From positions 122,507-186,506 of the forward strand of contig NZ_BBIT01000020.1 of the NCBI RefSeq assembly GCF_000730625.1: a stretch of 64,000 bases of DNA, given 5' to 3'. The DNA is from Pseudomonas oryzihabitans NBRC 102199 (GTDB taxonomy: Bacteria; Pseudomonadota; Gammaproteobacteria; Pseudomonadales; Pseudomonadaceae). Positions 34,295-42,247 of this stretch are shown here, in pieces. The position numbers and the translations under genes were made by a program. Position 1 is the first letter of the stretch. Each line of letters begins with the position of its first letter. The notes under the pieces were generated by a model, which worked only from the letters and a program-made list of their open reading frames with translations, did no database searches and had not been told where the DNA came from.

Positions 34295-34624
34295 CTAGCA
34301 GTAGCGATCCACGTAGGCCGGCTGCTGCTGCCGACCGGCCAGGCGCCAGTGCTCCTGCAGGGCGGTGTGGACGCTTCGGATGAAGTTGTCGTCCGCCGCT
34401 GCCGACTTGCCGACGTAGCCGCCGCCCTTGTTGTAGGTCTTGAAGCGGATGCGCAGGCTGGGATGGCGCTCCTCGAACTGCTCGGGCGTCTCGCCGCCGG
34501 GCAGGCGGTCGACGTGCACCGCGCCGCTCTCGCAGACCCAGAGGATGTGGTTGTGGTTCTTGTCCTTGAGCCGGCCGAAGAGTTGCTTGAGATCGTCCAG
34601 GCTGGGGTTGTCGTTCAGGTTCAT
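34295..34624 (-). CDS. Conserved small protein next to aceA
   Basis: 109 residues, soluble, no signal peptide. LDDLKQLFGRLKDKNHNHIL WVCESG is followed by RIRFKTYNKGGGYVGKSAA; a glycine-rich GGGYVG turn and several His residues are notable but no known motif is met. GGAGGA 9 bases before the ATG at 34624 rejects the longer frame to 34654. It follows aceA on the same strand by 26 bases, so the two are probably co-transcribed and it may serve acetate or fatty-acid growth. Function unknown. Confidence 0.7.
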   Translation of the reverse strand: MNLNDNPSLDDLKQLFGRLKDKNHNHILWVCESGAVHVDRLPGGETPEQFEERHPSLRIRFKTYNKGGGYVGKSAAADDNFIRSVHTALQEHWRLAGRQQQPAYVDRYC

Positions 34625-34650
34625 GAGCGTGTCCTCCGCAGTGGCCGTGA

Positions 34651-36246
34651 TCAATGGAACTGGTTCATGGTGTTGTCCTTGCCCGCCGCCTTGAGCGCGG
34701 CCTCCCCGGCAAAGTATTCCTTGTGGTCGTCGCCCATGTCGGAGCCGGCCATGTTCTGGTGCTTGACGCAGGCGATGCCCTGGCGGATCTCCTGGCGCTG
34801 CACGCCCTTGACGTAGGCCAGCATGCCTTCCTCGGCGAAGTAGCCCTTGGCCAGGTTGTCGGTGGACAGGGCCGCGGTGTGGTAGGTGGGCAGGGTGATC
34901 AGGTGGTGGAAGATGCCCGCCTCTCGCGCCGCATCGCGCTGGAAGCTCTGGATCCGCGCATCGGCCAGGCGCCCCAGTTCGGTGTCGTCGTAGTCCACGC
35001 TCATGAGCTTGGCGCGGTCGTAGGCGGAGACGTCCTTGCCCTCGGCCTGCAGGGCGTCGAACACCTGCTGGCGGAAGCTAAGGGTCCAGTTGAAGGAAGG
35101 GCTGTTGTTGTAGACCAGCTTGGCGTTGGGCACGACCTCGCGGATGCGGTCGACCATGGCCTTGATCTGGCCGACGTGGGGCTTCTCGGTCTCGATCCAC
35201 AGCAGGTCGGCGCCGTTCTGCAGCGAGGTGATGCAGTCCAGCACCACGCGATCCACACCGCTGCCGGCACGGAACTGGAACAGGCCGCTGGCCAGGCGCT
35301 TGGGCCGGAGCAGCTTGCCGCCACGGCTGATCAGCACATCGCCGTTGCCCAGCTGGCTGGCGTCCACCTCATCGCAGTCGAGGAAGCCGTTGTACTGGTC
35401 ACCCAGGTCGCCCGGCTGCTTGCTCACGGCGATCTGCTTGGTCAGGCCGGCGCCCAGGGAGTCGGTGCGGGCGACGATGACGCCCTCGTCCACGCCCAGT
35501 TCGAGGAAGGCGTAGCGCACGGCGTTGATCTTGGCCAGGAAGTCCTCGTGGGGCACCGTGACCTTGCCGTCCTGGTGGCCGCACTGCTTCTCGTCGGAGA
35601 CCTGGTTTTCCAGCTGGATGCAGCAGGCGCCGGCCTCGATCATCTTCTTGGCCAGGAGGTAGGTGGCCTCGGCGTTGCCGAAGCCGGCGTCGATATCGGC
35701 GATGATCGGCACCACATGGGTTTCATGGTTGTCGATCTTGGCCTGGATGGCGGCGGCCTTGGCGTTCTCGTCGGCGGCGCGGGCGCCGTCCAGCTCGCGG
35801 AACAGCATGCCCAGCTCGCGGGCGTCGGCCTGGCGCAGAAAGGTATAGAGCTCTTCGATCAGTGCCGGCACGCTGGTCTTCTCGTGCATGGACTGGTCCG
35901 GCAGCGGGCCGAATTCCGAGCGCAGCGCGGCGATCATCCAGCCGGACAGATAGAGGTAGCGGCCTTTCGTGCTGCCCAGGTGCTTCTTGATGGCGATCAG
36001 CTTCTGCTGCCCGATGAAGCCGTGCCAGCAGCCCAGCGACTGGGTGTAGGCACTGCTGTCGGCGTCGTAGGCGGCCATGTCCCGGCGCATGATGGCCGCG
36101 CAGTGGCGGGCGATGTCGAGACCGGTCTTGAAGCGATTCTGCAGGCGCATCCTCGCTGCGTACTCCGGATTGATGGCGCTCCAGTGATTGCCGGTGCTGT
36201 TCTTGAGGGCGGCGATGGCCTGAACGTCGTTCTCGTAAGCGGACAT
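34651..36246 (-). CDS. aceA: Isocitrate lyase, long (531-residue) form
   Basis: 531 residues, matching the Pseudomonas/actinobacterial long ICL subfamily rather than the 430-residue E. coli type. The active-site loop is KQCGH (KKCGH in other subfamilies) within SDEKQCGHQDGKVTVPHE, preceded by IIADIDAGFGNAEATYLLAK with the metal-binding Asp residues. It splits isocitrate into succinate and glyoxylate, the entry of the glyoxylate shunt. AAGGA lies before the ATG. A 597-base upstream region carries two large GTAGTG/CACTAC dyads. Confidence 0.95.
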   Translation of the reverse strand: MSAYENDVQAIAALKNSTGNHWSAINPEYAARMRLQNRFKTGLDIARHCAAIMRRDMAAYDADSSAYTQSLGCWHGFIGQQKLIAIKKHLGSTKGRYLYLSGWMIAALRSEFGPLPDQSMHEKTSVPALIEELYTFLRQADARELGMLFRELDGARAADENAKAAAIQAKIDNHETHVVPIIADIDAGFGNAEATYLLAKKMIEAGACCIQLENQVSDEKQCGHQDGKVTVPHEDFLAKINAVRYAFLELGVDEGVIVARTDSLGAGLTKQIAVSKQPGDLGDQYNGFLDCDEVDASQLGNGDVLISRGGKLLRPKRLASGLFQFRAGSGVDRVVLDCITSLQNGADLLWIETEKPHVGQIKAMVDRIREVVPNAKLVYNNSPSFNWTLSFRQQVFDALQAEGKDVSAYDRAKLMSVDYDDTELGRLADARIQSFQRDAAREAGIFHHLITLPTYHTAALSTDNLAKGYFAEEGMLAYVKGVQRQEIRQGIACVKHQNMAGSDMGDDHKEYFAGEAALKAAGKDNTMNQFH

Positions 36247-36452
36247 GAGTCGATCCTTCTCGATGAGGTTGGCTTGGGTACCAGTCTTTTCCCAACGTCC
36301 GGCAGCGGGATGGCGGTTGCCACCCGGATGCCGGTCGCGAAGGCGAAAGGTCAGCCCAGCTGTCGAGTCATGTCGCCGTACGTTCCTGCATGGATCCGGA
36401 CGTCACCTCTGGCGACGCTGCCTCGAGCAGCGCGGCATTTCAGTCGTCTTCT

Positions 36453-36484
36453 CTTGTAGTGCCTCTTGAGCATCACTACGCAAG
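36453..36484. promoter_or_regulatory. Candidate aceA operator, proximal dyad
   Basis: CTTGTAGTG (36453-36461), 12 bases, CACTACGCAAG (36474-36484). The core GTAGTG-N12-CACTAC is shared with the distal dyad, centre-to-centre 137 bases away. Confidence 0.6.
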
Positions 36485-36588
36485 ACGGCCCGAGGGTCAC
36501 CCGGAGCCCAGGCGCGACCCGCATGGATAGGGGGTTCGCGTCCGGTGCAGCTAGAGATTTGCAGGAGATAAGGGCGTCGTCAACTCAG

Positions 36589-36620
36589 TTTTGTAGTGCT
36601 TTCGTATAGTCACTACAAAA
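36589..36620. promoter_or_regulatory. Candidate aceA operator, distal dyad
   Basis: TTTTGTAGTG (36589-36598), spacer of 12, CACTACAAAA (36611-36620): a perfect 10-bp inverted repeat. TGTAGT/ACTACA half-sites recall those I associate with RccR, the RpiR-type regulator of glyoxylate genes in pseudomonads, but the match is from memory. Confidence 0.6.
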
Positions 36621-36798
36621 GTCGTAGACGCGGCTGGGAGCGGGTTTGGGGCGTCTATTGCTGACCCATGGGTCGCCGATGAGGGCAAAACAGGGCCGCA
36701 AGCCACGGCGCTGGCCGTGACCCTGCGGTCACTCAAAGGGTGAGCCGGCGGCCTCCGGTCGCCCCTCCTGGTGAGGGGCGGCGGCGCGGGAAGAGGGC

Positions 36799-36835
36799 GG
36801 GACTTGCCGGTCAGTGCCGACGAACGGTAAGTCCC
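36799..36835 (-). terminator. Terminator-like hairpin of the chemoreceptor gene
   Basis: GGGACTTGCCG (36799-36809) pairs with CGGTAAGTCCC (36825-36835), one mismatch, 8 bases beyond the stop at 36844. No T-run is evident. Confidence 0.55.
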
Positions 36836-36843
36836 CTCCTGCC

Positions 36844-38877
36844 TTAGGACGAGGTGGCGGCGGTGAGACCGGTCAGGGTATCGGCGATGTCCCTGGTGCG
36901 GTGGGAGGTCTGGGCGGTGAGGCGACCGGACTCGCGCAGGACGGCGAGCAGCTCCTGCAGCGAACCCACGTCCTGGGCCTGGCCGGCGATATGGGCACCG
37001 ACCTCGCTGATGGCGCGCGACAACTGGTCGATGTCGGCGCCGATCTCGGCGGCGTTCTTGTGGGTGATGGCCGCCAGGTTGCGCACCTCGTCGGCCACCA
37101 CCGCGAAGCCGCGACCGCTCTCGCCGGCGCGCGCCGCCTCGATGGCCGCGTTGAGCGCCAGCAGGTTGGTCTGGCCGGCGATCTGCTGGATCACCTGGAC
37201 GATGGACTGGATGCGCAGACTCGACTGGCTCAGCTCGTTGGCGCTGCGCACCACGTCCTCGGCCTGTTCGGTGAGGTGCTGCACGGTGCTGTCGGCCTGG
37301 CGGGTGACCTCGCCCTGCTGCAGGATGTTGCCCGCCAGATCGTCCATGCTGCTGTGCAATTCGCCGGAGTAGTGCCGCAACTGCTCGCCGATCTCCTGGC
37401 GACTCTGGTGCGCCTGGCGCAGCACCTGGCCAAGGTCGGCGAGGCCGCCGAACACCGCCTGGATGGAGTCGTCGAGGCCCTGGGCATCCACCACACCCGT
37501 GAAGTTCTGCCGCTTGAATTCGTTGATCTGGTTGACCACCACCTGGCTCAGACCGGCCAGCTTCTTGATCTGCCGGCGCAGGAAGAAGGCCTTGAACTCG
37601 CCGTAGTGGGCGGCGAAGTTGTCGACGTAGTCGTCGCGGAAGGGCGCACCCTCCGGGGTACGGAAAAAGAACACTGCGGTGAGCGTCTGGTTGAGGTTCA
37701 GGCCGAGGATCTCGCCAAAGGTGGAAAAGCCCACCACCGGCGTCTGGCCGAACACCTCGCCCATGCGCGGCAGCTCGGCGCCGTTGTTGGCGCGGCGCAG
37801 GATGCAGTCGTTGAGCACGCCCACCAGCGGGGTGCCGCTCTTGCCCTGCAGGAAGCGGGCGAAATCCTCGCGGGTGGCGTCCACCAGGGAGGTGCGCTTG
37901 ACCATCACCAGCTCTTCGCCGGGCGCCACGTCGCAGAACAGGTGGATGCGCTCGCGCTCGTAGTCGATGCGGGCGATGGAGCGGACGAACAGCTCCTCGC
38001 CCACGCGGATGGCGAAGGAATAGTCCGCCAGGCGCTGCTCCAGCTGCTCGGCGCGGCAGCTCAGGGCCTCGCAGAGGGCCGCCACCATGCTCTTGATCTG
38101 GCCGCGGCTGTCGACCACCTGGCTGATGTAGCGCTCTTCCAGGGAGGCGGTGAGGACACTGAGGCTGAGCGGCGTGGCGCTGAAATTCTGGCTCTTGAAC
38201 ACCCCGAAGCGGGTGTTCCGGGCCATCTTCAGGAAGACCAGCTGGGCATGGTTTTCATAGGCCTTGCGGCCATCGTGCAGCAGCGTCTGGCGGAAGTCGC
38301 CCTTGCCGCCGGCGGAGCCGCCGACGAACAGGCAGGGAAAGCGGCCGGACTCGTACAGCGCCTCCATGAAGAAGGATTCCGAGGCGGACAGGCCGTCGAA
38401 CAGCACGAAGGCCAGGGTATCGCGGTGATCGATGGGCGTGCGCACCTGCAGGCGCTTGAGCGACTCGGTCAGGCGGGCGAGGCGCTCCTTCATGCTGCGC
38501 CGCGGTCCGCCACGGCGGATGTCCTCGCTGTCCAGCGGAACGTGCACCACCTCGGCCGAGGCGATGACCGAGGCGTCGAAGAATTGCAGCACCAGCCGGT
38601 CCCAGGCGCCATCGGCGGCGCAATACAGGCGCTGCTCGCTGCCGCAGAGTTCGCCGGAGGTGGTGCACAGGCTGATGGATGCGCCGGGAAAGCGCCCCGC
38701 CAGCTGCCGGGCGATGGCGTCCAGGTCCAGGTGTGGCGAAACGAAGCCGGCGATATAGGTGGGCTTGAGGGCGACGCCGCCGAGGCGGTCGCCGAGTTCG
38801 CGAGCGGAGCAGGTCAGGCTGAACACGCCGCTACCGCCCTGTCGGGCACGCGCGCCGAAGCGTTGCAGAAACCCCAT
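36844..38877 (-). CDS. Cytoplasmic chemoreceptor with N-terminal FIST domain
   Basis: 677 residues. FIST_N (about 30-235: [31 protein letters not shown]) and FIST_C (about 245-385: [11 protein letters not shown]) are followed by a coiled coil and an MCP signalling domain (about 440-677) with the tip [20 protein letters not shown] and [15 protein letters not shown]. There is no signal peptide, membrane segment or HAMP, so it is a soluble transducer. FIST domains are thought to bind small ligands such as amino acids. AGAGGAA precedes the ATG. No che genes are nearby. P. aeruginosa has a comparable FIST-MCP. Confidence 0.92.
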   Translation of the reverse strand: MGFLQRFGARARQGGSGVFSLTCSARELGDRLGGVALKPTYIAGFVSPHLDLDAIARQLAGRFPGASISLCTTSGELCGSEQRLYCAADGAWDRLVLQFFDASVIASAEVVHVPLDSEDIRRGGPRRSMKERLARLTESLKRLQVRTPIDHRDTLAFVLFDGLSASESFFMEALYESGRFPCLFVGGSAGGKGDFRQTLLHDGRKAYENHAQLVFLKMARNTRFGVFKSQNFSATPLSLSVLTASLEERYISQVVDSRGQIKSMVAALCEALSCRAEQLEQRLADYSFAIRVGEELFVRSIARIDYERERIHLFCDVAPGEELVMVKRTSLVDATREDFARFLQGKSGTPLVGVLNDCILRRANNGAELPRMGEVFGQTPVVGFSTFGEILGLNLNQTLTAVFFFRTPEGAPFRDDYVDNFAAHYGEFKAFFLRRQIKKLAGLSQVVVNQINEFKRQNFTGVVDAQGLDDSIQAVFGGLADLGQVLRQAHQSRQEIGEQLRHYSGELHSSMDDLAGNILQQGEVTRQADSTVQHLTEQAEDVVRSANELSQSSLRIQSIVQVIQQIAGQTNLLALNAAIEAARAGESGRGFAVVADEVRNLAAITHKNAAEIGADIDQLSRAISEVGAHIAGQAQDVGSLQELLAVLRESGRLTAQTSHRTRDIADTLTGLTAATSS

Positions 38878-39112
38878 GATTGTTCCTCTTGTCTGGCAGG
38901 CTGGGAAAGGGAGCTCACCCAGGCATCGGCGCGTTTGCCAGCGGCTTGATAGGGGTGTGCGCCCAGGCCGCAGGCGACCGGGCGCAACGGATCAGAGGTG
39001 CGGCAGGGGCCGGGGCTCTGGCATGAGCCTTGGCGTGATAACGAGCGTGCGCAGGACCCCGAGGTCGCCCGCAGCGAGGCGACCGGTGGTCATGGCTGGC
39101 GCCGGAAGGCGA

Positions 39113-39535
39113 CTAGTCCTGTTCGCCGTGCTCGGCGATGGCCTCGGCGCCGGTCAGCTGGCGGGTCTGGTTGGCGAAGCAATACCAGGCCGGCTTTTCT
39201 TCGATGAAGATCTCGCTGTCCAGCAACCAGTCGCTGCCCTCGAGCAGGCCCACCGGAATGGCGTAGTAAGGCTCGGCCTTGAGGCGGTAGAACAGGTGGG
39301 TGCCGCAGTGGCGACAGAAGCCGCGCTCGGCCCAGTCGGACGAGGCATGGACGGCCAGGGCATCGCCACCACCGATCACCGGTGGTTGAGCACAGTCCAC
39401 TGCCAGCAGCGGGCCACCGCTCCAGCGGCGACAGGTCCGGCAATGACAGGCCGAGACGGCAAGGCTGTCGAGGCGACAATCCAGCTGGACGGCGCCGCAC
39501 AGGCACTGACCGTGACGTTCGAGGGGAAGGGACAT
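39113..39535 (-). CDS. GFA family zinc protein
   Basis: 140 residues. Zinc ligands of the glutathione-dependent formaldehyde-activating fold are all visible: Cys11/Cys13 (CLC), Cys30/Cys32/Cys35 (CHCRTC) and Cys74/Cys77 (CRHC). Most members, unlike Gfa of Paracoccus, have no proven role in formaldehyde metabolism. GAGGA is 9 bases before the ATG. It stands alone between the chemoreceptor and the parvulin gene. Confidence 0.88.
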   Translation of the reverse strand: MSLPLERHGQCLCGAVQLDCRLDSLAVSACHCRTCRRWSGGPLLAVDCAQPPVIGGGDALAVHASSDWAERGFCRHCGTHLFYRLKAEPYYAIPVGLLEGSDWLLDSEIFIEEKPAWYCFANQTRQLTGAEAIAEHGEQD

Positions 39536-39628
39536 GGCACTATCCTCGTGAGACAGGAGGTCTGCAGGATAGCCGGTTGGGCGCAGGGAAGGGAGGTGCC
39601 CCCGCTGCGAGCGGGAGCACTGGCGCGA

Positions 39629-39910
39629 TCAATCTTCGCGGCTGGTGACTTCCACCAGGTGATAGCCGAACTGGGTCTTTACCGGACCCTGGACCTGATG
39701 CAGCGGCGCGCTGAATACCACGGTGTCGAACTCCTTGACCATCTGGCCCGGGCGGAAGGTGCCCAGGTCACCGCCCTGGCGGCTGGAGGGGCAGCTGGAG
39801 TTGTCCTTGGCCACCTGGGCGAAATCGGCGCCCCCTTCGATGGCGGCTTTGAGTTCGTTGCACTTGGCTTCGCTGGAAACCAGGATGTGGCGGGCAGAGG
39901 CTTTGGCCAT
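39629..39910 (-). CDS. ppiC: Parvulin-type peptidyl-prolyl isomerase PpiC
   Basis: 93 residues, a stand-alone parvulin domain without signal peptide. ARHILVSSEAKCNELK, DNSSCPSSRQGGDLGTFRPG, QMVKEFDTVVFS and TQFGYHLVEV are the family blocks and include the His, Cys and His residues of the active site. It accelerates cis-trans isomerisation of Xaa-Pro bonds in cytoplasmic proteins. AGGAG lies 9 bases before the ATG at 39910. Confidence 0.93.
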   Translation of the reverse strand: MAKASARHILVSSEAKCNELKAAIEGGADFAQVAKDNSSCPSSRQGGDLGTFRPGQMVKEFDTVVFSAPLHQVQGPVKTQFGYHLVEVTSRED

Positions 39911-40063
39911 GGGAGAGACTCCTGTTGAATGAGCCGGCGAGCCTACTCCAATCACCCTTGCAAGCAAACTGCCATCCGTTCCTCGGCTGGCCACCGGTCT
40001 GGCTTGCGCCCTGGATTCAGGCCGGGTACATAGCGCTTCCGTCTTTTCCGGATCCGCTCACGC

Positions 40064-40912
40064 ATGTCCCGTTTCCCCGCCTTGTCCCTGCTGCTGACCA
40101 CGACCTTGCTGAGCCAGGCCGCCCTGGCGGCGACGCCCGAAGAGGCGCGTCTGGTCAGCCTGATCAACGCCTATCGCGCCGCCCCCCAGGGTTGCCCGGG
40201 CACCCGCGCCGCCGCACCGCTCGCCGCCGACAGTCGCCTGGCGGCGGTACGCCTGACCGGTCGCGATCGACTGCAGGGCGATCTGCGCGCCGCGGGTTAT
40301 CAGGCATCGGCCGTGCAGGTGATCATGCTGGCGGGCGCCCCCACCGCCCAGGCGGCCATGGCCGGACTGCGCCAGCAGTATTGCCGGCCGCTGGCCAGCA
40401 GCGACTATGCGCAGATCGGGGTGAGTCAGCAGGGGCCGCGCTGGCAGCTGGTGCTGGCGCGTCCGGTGGTGAGCGCCGGCCTGGGCGACTGGCAGAGCGC
40501 CGGCAAGGCGGTCCTCGCCGAGGTCAATCGCGCCCGGGCCCAGGCGCGCACCTGCGGCACCCGGCGTTTTGCCGCGACCACCCCGCTGCGCTGGAATCCG
40601 GCGCTGGCCAATGCCGCCCTGGCCCACAGCCAGGACATGGCCGGTCGCGACTACTTCTCCCATACCGCCCCCGGCGGCGGCACCGTGGCCGAGCGGGTGG
40701 GCAAACAGGGCTACGGCTGGACCCGCATCGGTGAAAACATCGCCGCGGGCGCCGGTTCGGTCAGCCAGGCCATGCAGGGCTGGCTGGCGAGTCCGGGCCA
40801 CTGCGCCAATCTGATGAATCCGGAATTCACCGAAATGGGCGCGGCCTATGCCCTGAATCCGCGGAGCACCCACAGCCTCTACTGGACCCAGGTGTTCGGT
40901 CGGCCGCGCTAG
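40064..40912 (+). CDS. Secreted CAP-domain (SCP/PR-1-like) protein
   Basis: 282 residues with a signal peptide ending near ALA (20-22). A unique N-terminal half (about 25-140) containing one Cys pair is followed by a CAP domain (about 150-282): LRWNPALANAALAHSQDMAG, YFSHTAPGGGTVAERVGKQG and GWLASPGHCANLMNPEFTEM with the conserved His/Glu cleft residues. Bacterial CAP proteins are extracellular or periplasmic, some bind lipids, and most have no known function. The stop codon TAG lies inside the left terminal repeat of a MITE-like element. Confidence 0.87.
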   Translation: MSRFPALSLLLTTTLLSQAALAATPEEARLVSLINAYRAAPQGCPGTRAAAPLAADSRLAAVRLTGRDRLQGDLRAAGYQASAVQVIMLAGAPTAQAAMAGLRQQYCRPLASSDYAQIGVSQQGPRWQLVLARPVVSAGLGDWQSAGKAVLAEVNRARAQARTCGTRRFAATTPLRWNPALANAALAHSQDMAGRDYFSHTAPGGGTVAERVGKQGYGWTRIGENIAAGAGSVSQAMQGWLASPGHCANLMNPEFTEMGAAYALNPRSTHSLYWTQVFGRPR

Positions 40913-41057
40913 GCTCTGTACGAAAAGTGCCTGCACTCGGTGATGCGTCGTTGAAAACGCCTTCGGAATGCTCATTTACCACTCGTAAACTCCGCTTCCT
41001 CAGGCTTCTTTTCGCCTCGCCTGACCTTCGATCGGCGACCTTTCGCGCAGAGCCTAG
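40909..41057. repeat. MITE-like element, copy 2
   Basis: 149 bases bounded by perfect 10-bp inverted repeats CTAGGCTCTG (40909-40918) and CAGAGCCTAG (41048-41057), extending imperfectly inward (GTACGAAAAG / CTTTCGCGCAG). Its core at 40949-41016 matches copy 1 at 5585-5650. The terminal CTAG supplies the TAG stop of both flanking convergent genes. No coding capacity. Confidence 0.7.
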
Positions 41058-41437
41058 GCCGGGTACTCGGCGATCTCGATCAGGTTGAGGTCGGGATCGC
41101 GGACATAGACCGAGCGAATCGGTCCGGTGGCGCCGGTGCGAGCCACCGGGCCTTCGATGATCGGCCAGCCCTCGCGCTGCAGATGGGCGATCACCTGGTC
41201 CAGCGGCTCCCGGGCGATGAAGCAGAGATCGAGGGCGCCCGGCACCGGCAGGTGCGCCTTGGGTTCGAATTCGTGCCCCCGCTCGTGCAGATTGATCTTC
41301 TGGTTGCCATAGCGCAGCGCCTTGCGCCCCGCGCCAAACGTCTCCAGGCGCATACCCAGCACCCGGGTGTAGAAATCCTCGCAGGCGGCGAGGTCGATGG
41401 TGGTCAGGACCAGATGATCCAGATGGTCGATCAGCAT
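41054..41437 (-). CDS. VOC (glyoxalase/bleomycin resistance) family protein
   Basis: 127 residues with one VOC module: HLDHLVLTTIDLAACEDFYT, VLGMRLETFG, HLPVPGALDLCFIA and a C-terminal VYVRDPDLNLIEIAEY strand bearing the metal Glu. The metal His is in DHLDHL. Family members are dioxygenases, isomerases or thiol transferases, so the reaction here is unknown. GGAG precedes the ATG. The stop codon lies in the MITE-like element. Confidence 0.87.
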   Translation of the reverse strand: MLIDHLDHLVLTTIDLAACEDFYTRVLGMRLETFGAGRKALRYGNQKINLHERGHEFEPKAHLPVPGALDLCFIAREPLDQVIAHLQREGWPIIEGPVARTGATGPIRSVYVRDPDLNLIEIAEYPA

Positions 41438-41495
41438 GGTGGACTCCGCTTCGGGCCTGGCGTCCCACTGTGCCAGTCCCGGATGCGGTGCGCCA

Positions 41496-41831
41496 TTACT
41501 TGCCGTGGGCCTTGATCCAGCGATTGAGCTGGTCGATTTCCTTCTGCTGGGCCTGGATGATGTCCTCGGCCAGCTTGCGCATCTCCGGGTCCTTGCCGTG
41601 CTGCAGCTGATAGCGGGCCATGTCGACGGCGCCCTCGTGATGGGCCAGCATGCCCTTGGCGAAGGCCAGGTCCGGGTCCTTGGCCTTGAGGCCTTCTTCC
41701 ATGCCCTGGTGCATGGTCTCCATGCTCTTCTGCATGTCCTGGTGGGCCGGGTGCTGGGTCTCGGCGGCCTGGGCGACGCCGCCGGCGAGCAGACTGAGGG
41801 CGAGCAGGGTGGAGGAGAGGACGATACGCAT
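41496..41831 (-). CDS. DUF305-family periplasmic protein, probable copper binder
   Basis: 111 residues with a signal peptide cut near AQA (about 20-22). The mature part is rich in Met and His (HQDMQKSMETMHQGMEEGLK, GMLAHHEGAVDMARY), the DUF305/CopM signature of a four-helix ferritin-like fold that binds Cu. AGGAG stands 8 bases before the ATG at 41831. Directly upstream is a MerR/CueR-type promoter with a 19-base spacer, which independently points to copper (or silver/gold) induction. Probably a periplasmic copper chaperone or sink. Confidence 0.88.
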   Translation of the reverse strand: MRIVLSSTLLALSLLAGGVAQAAETQHPAHQDMQKSMETMHQGMEEGLKAKDPDLAFAKGMLAHHEGAVDMARYQLQHGKDPEMRKLAEDIIQAQQKEIDQLNRWIKAHGK

Positions 41832-41863
41832 GGGGGAGGCTCCTGACTGGGCTGGTGACGCCG

Positions 41864-41894
41864 AGGCTAGAGCTTGCCCCAGGGGTAAGGTCAA
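41864..41894 (-). promoter_or_regulatory. CueR/MerR-type promoter of the DUF305 gene
   Basis: On the minus strand, -35 TTGACC (41889-41894) and -10 TAGCCT (41864-41869) are 19 bases apart, the over-long spacing typical of MerR-family activators. The spacer has the dyad CTTACCCC-T-GGGGCAAG, close to CueR operators. The -10 ends 33 bases upstream of the ATG. Confidence 0.75.
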
Positions 41895-42247
41895 TCGTCC
41901 GGCGCGTTTCGCTTGGAGCTTCGTCCAGGCAAAAGGTTTCGCGATGTTTTGTCGCAGCGCCAGGCGATGGGCGCGCTGCTCCCGGGTAAAAAAGCGCGAC
42001 CGATCAGGCGGTTGGCCGCTTCGGCCAGGCGATTGCCGCTGTCAGGCGCAACTGCGGGAGGTTGTGATGGTCCGAATCGACAGCGTAGAATTTTTACTAC
42101 ATTCAATTCCAATCCCTACCTACGGCAGACTTCTCGCTCGCGACCCGGCGTCGCAGGCGGGCCAGGCCTTTGCTCGTGGGTTTTTGTCGTCGGCTTTCTG
42201 ACCGAGAGTCGCCATCCACCCTTTCGCTCTGGAGTAGAAGACCCCCC
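41895..42247. other. Intergenic region before the SotB-like gene
   Basis: 353 bases with no supported gene. A GTAGAATTTTTACTAC near-palindrome is at 42085-42100 in an AT-rich stretch about 150 bases upstream of the MFS start and may be an operator. Confidence 0.4.

Larger units (their letters stand above)
36247..36843. promoter_or_regulatory. Long aceA upstream region
   Basis: 597 bases without a supported gene between aceA and the FIST-chemoreceptor gene, both on the minus strand. It holds two GTAGTG-N12-CACTAC dyads (36453-36484 and 36589-36620) and, at its far end, the chemoreceptor's 3' hairpin (36799-36835). A 61-codon open frame at 36551-36736 is judged spurious. Confidence 0.6.

Noticed and set aside
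36551..36736. 61-codon open frame in the aceA upstream region
   Set aside because: No ribosome site or motif, and it contains the operator dyad; kept as non-coding.
36814..38949. 711-codon open frame on the plus strand
   Set aside because: Antisense shadow of the FIST-chemoreceptor gene, with no domain and biased composition.
39113..39535. Formaldehyde detoxification gene
   Set aside because: GFA membership is clear, but there is no glutathione-dependent formaldehyde dehydrogenase nearby and most GFA proteins do not act on formaldehyde.
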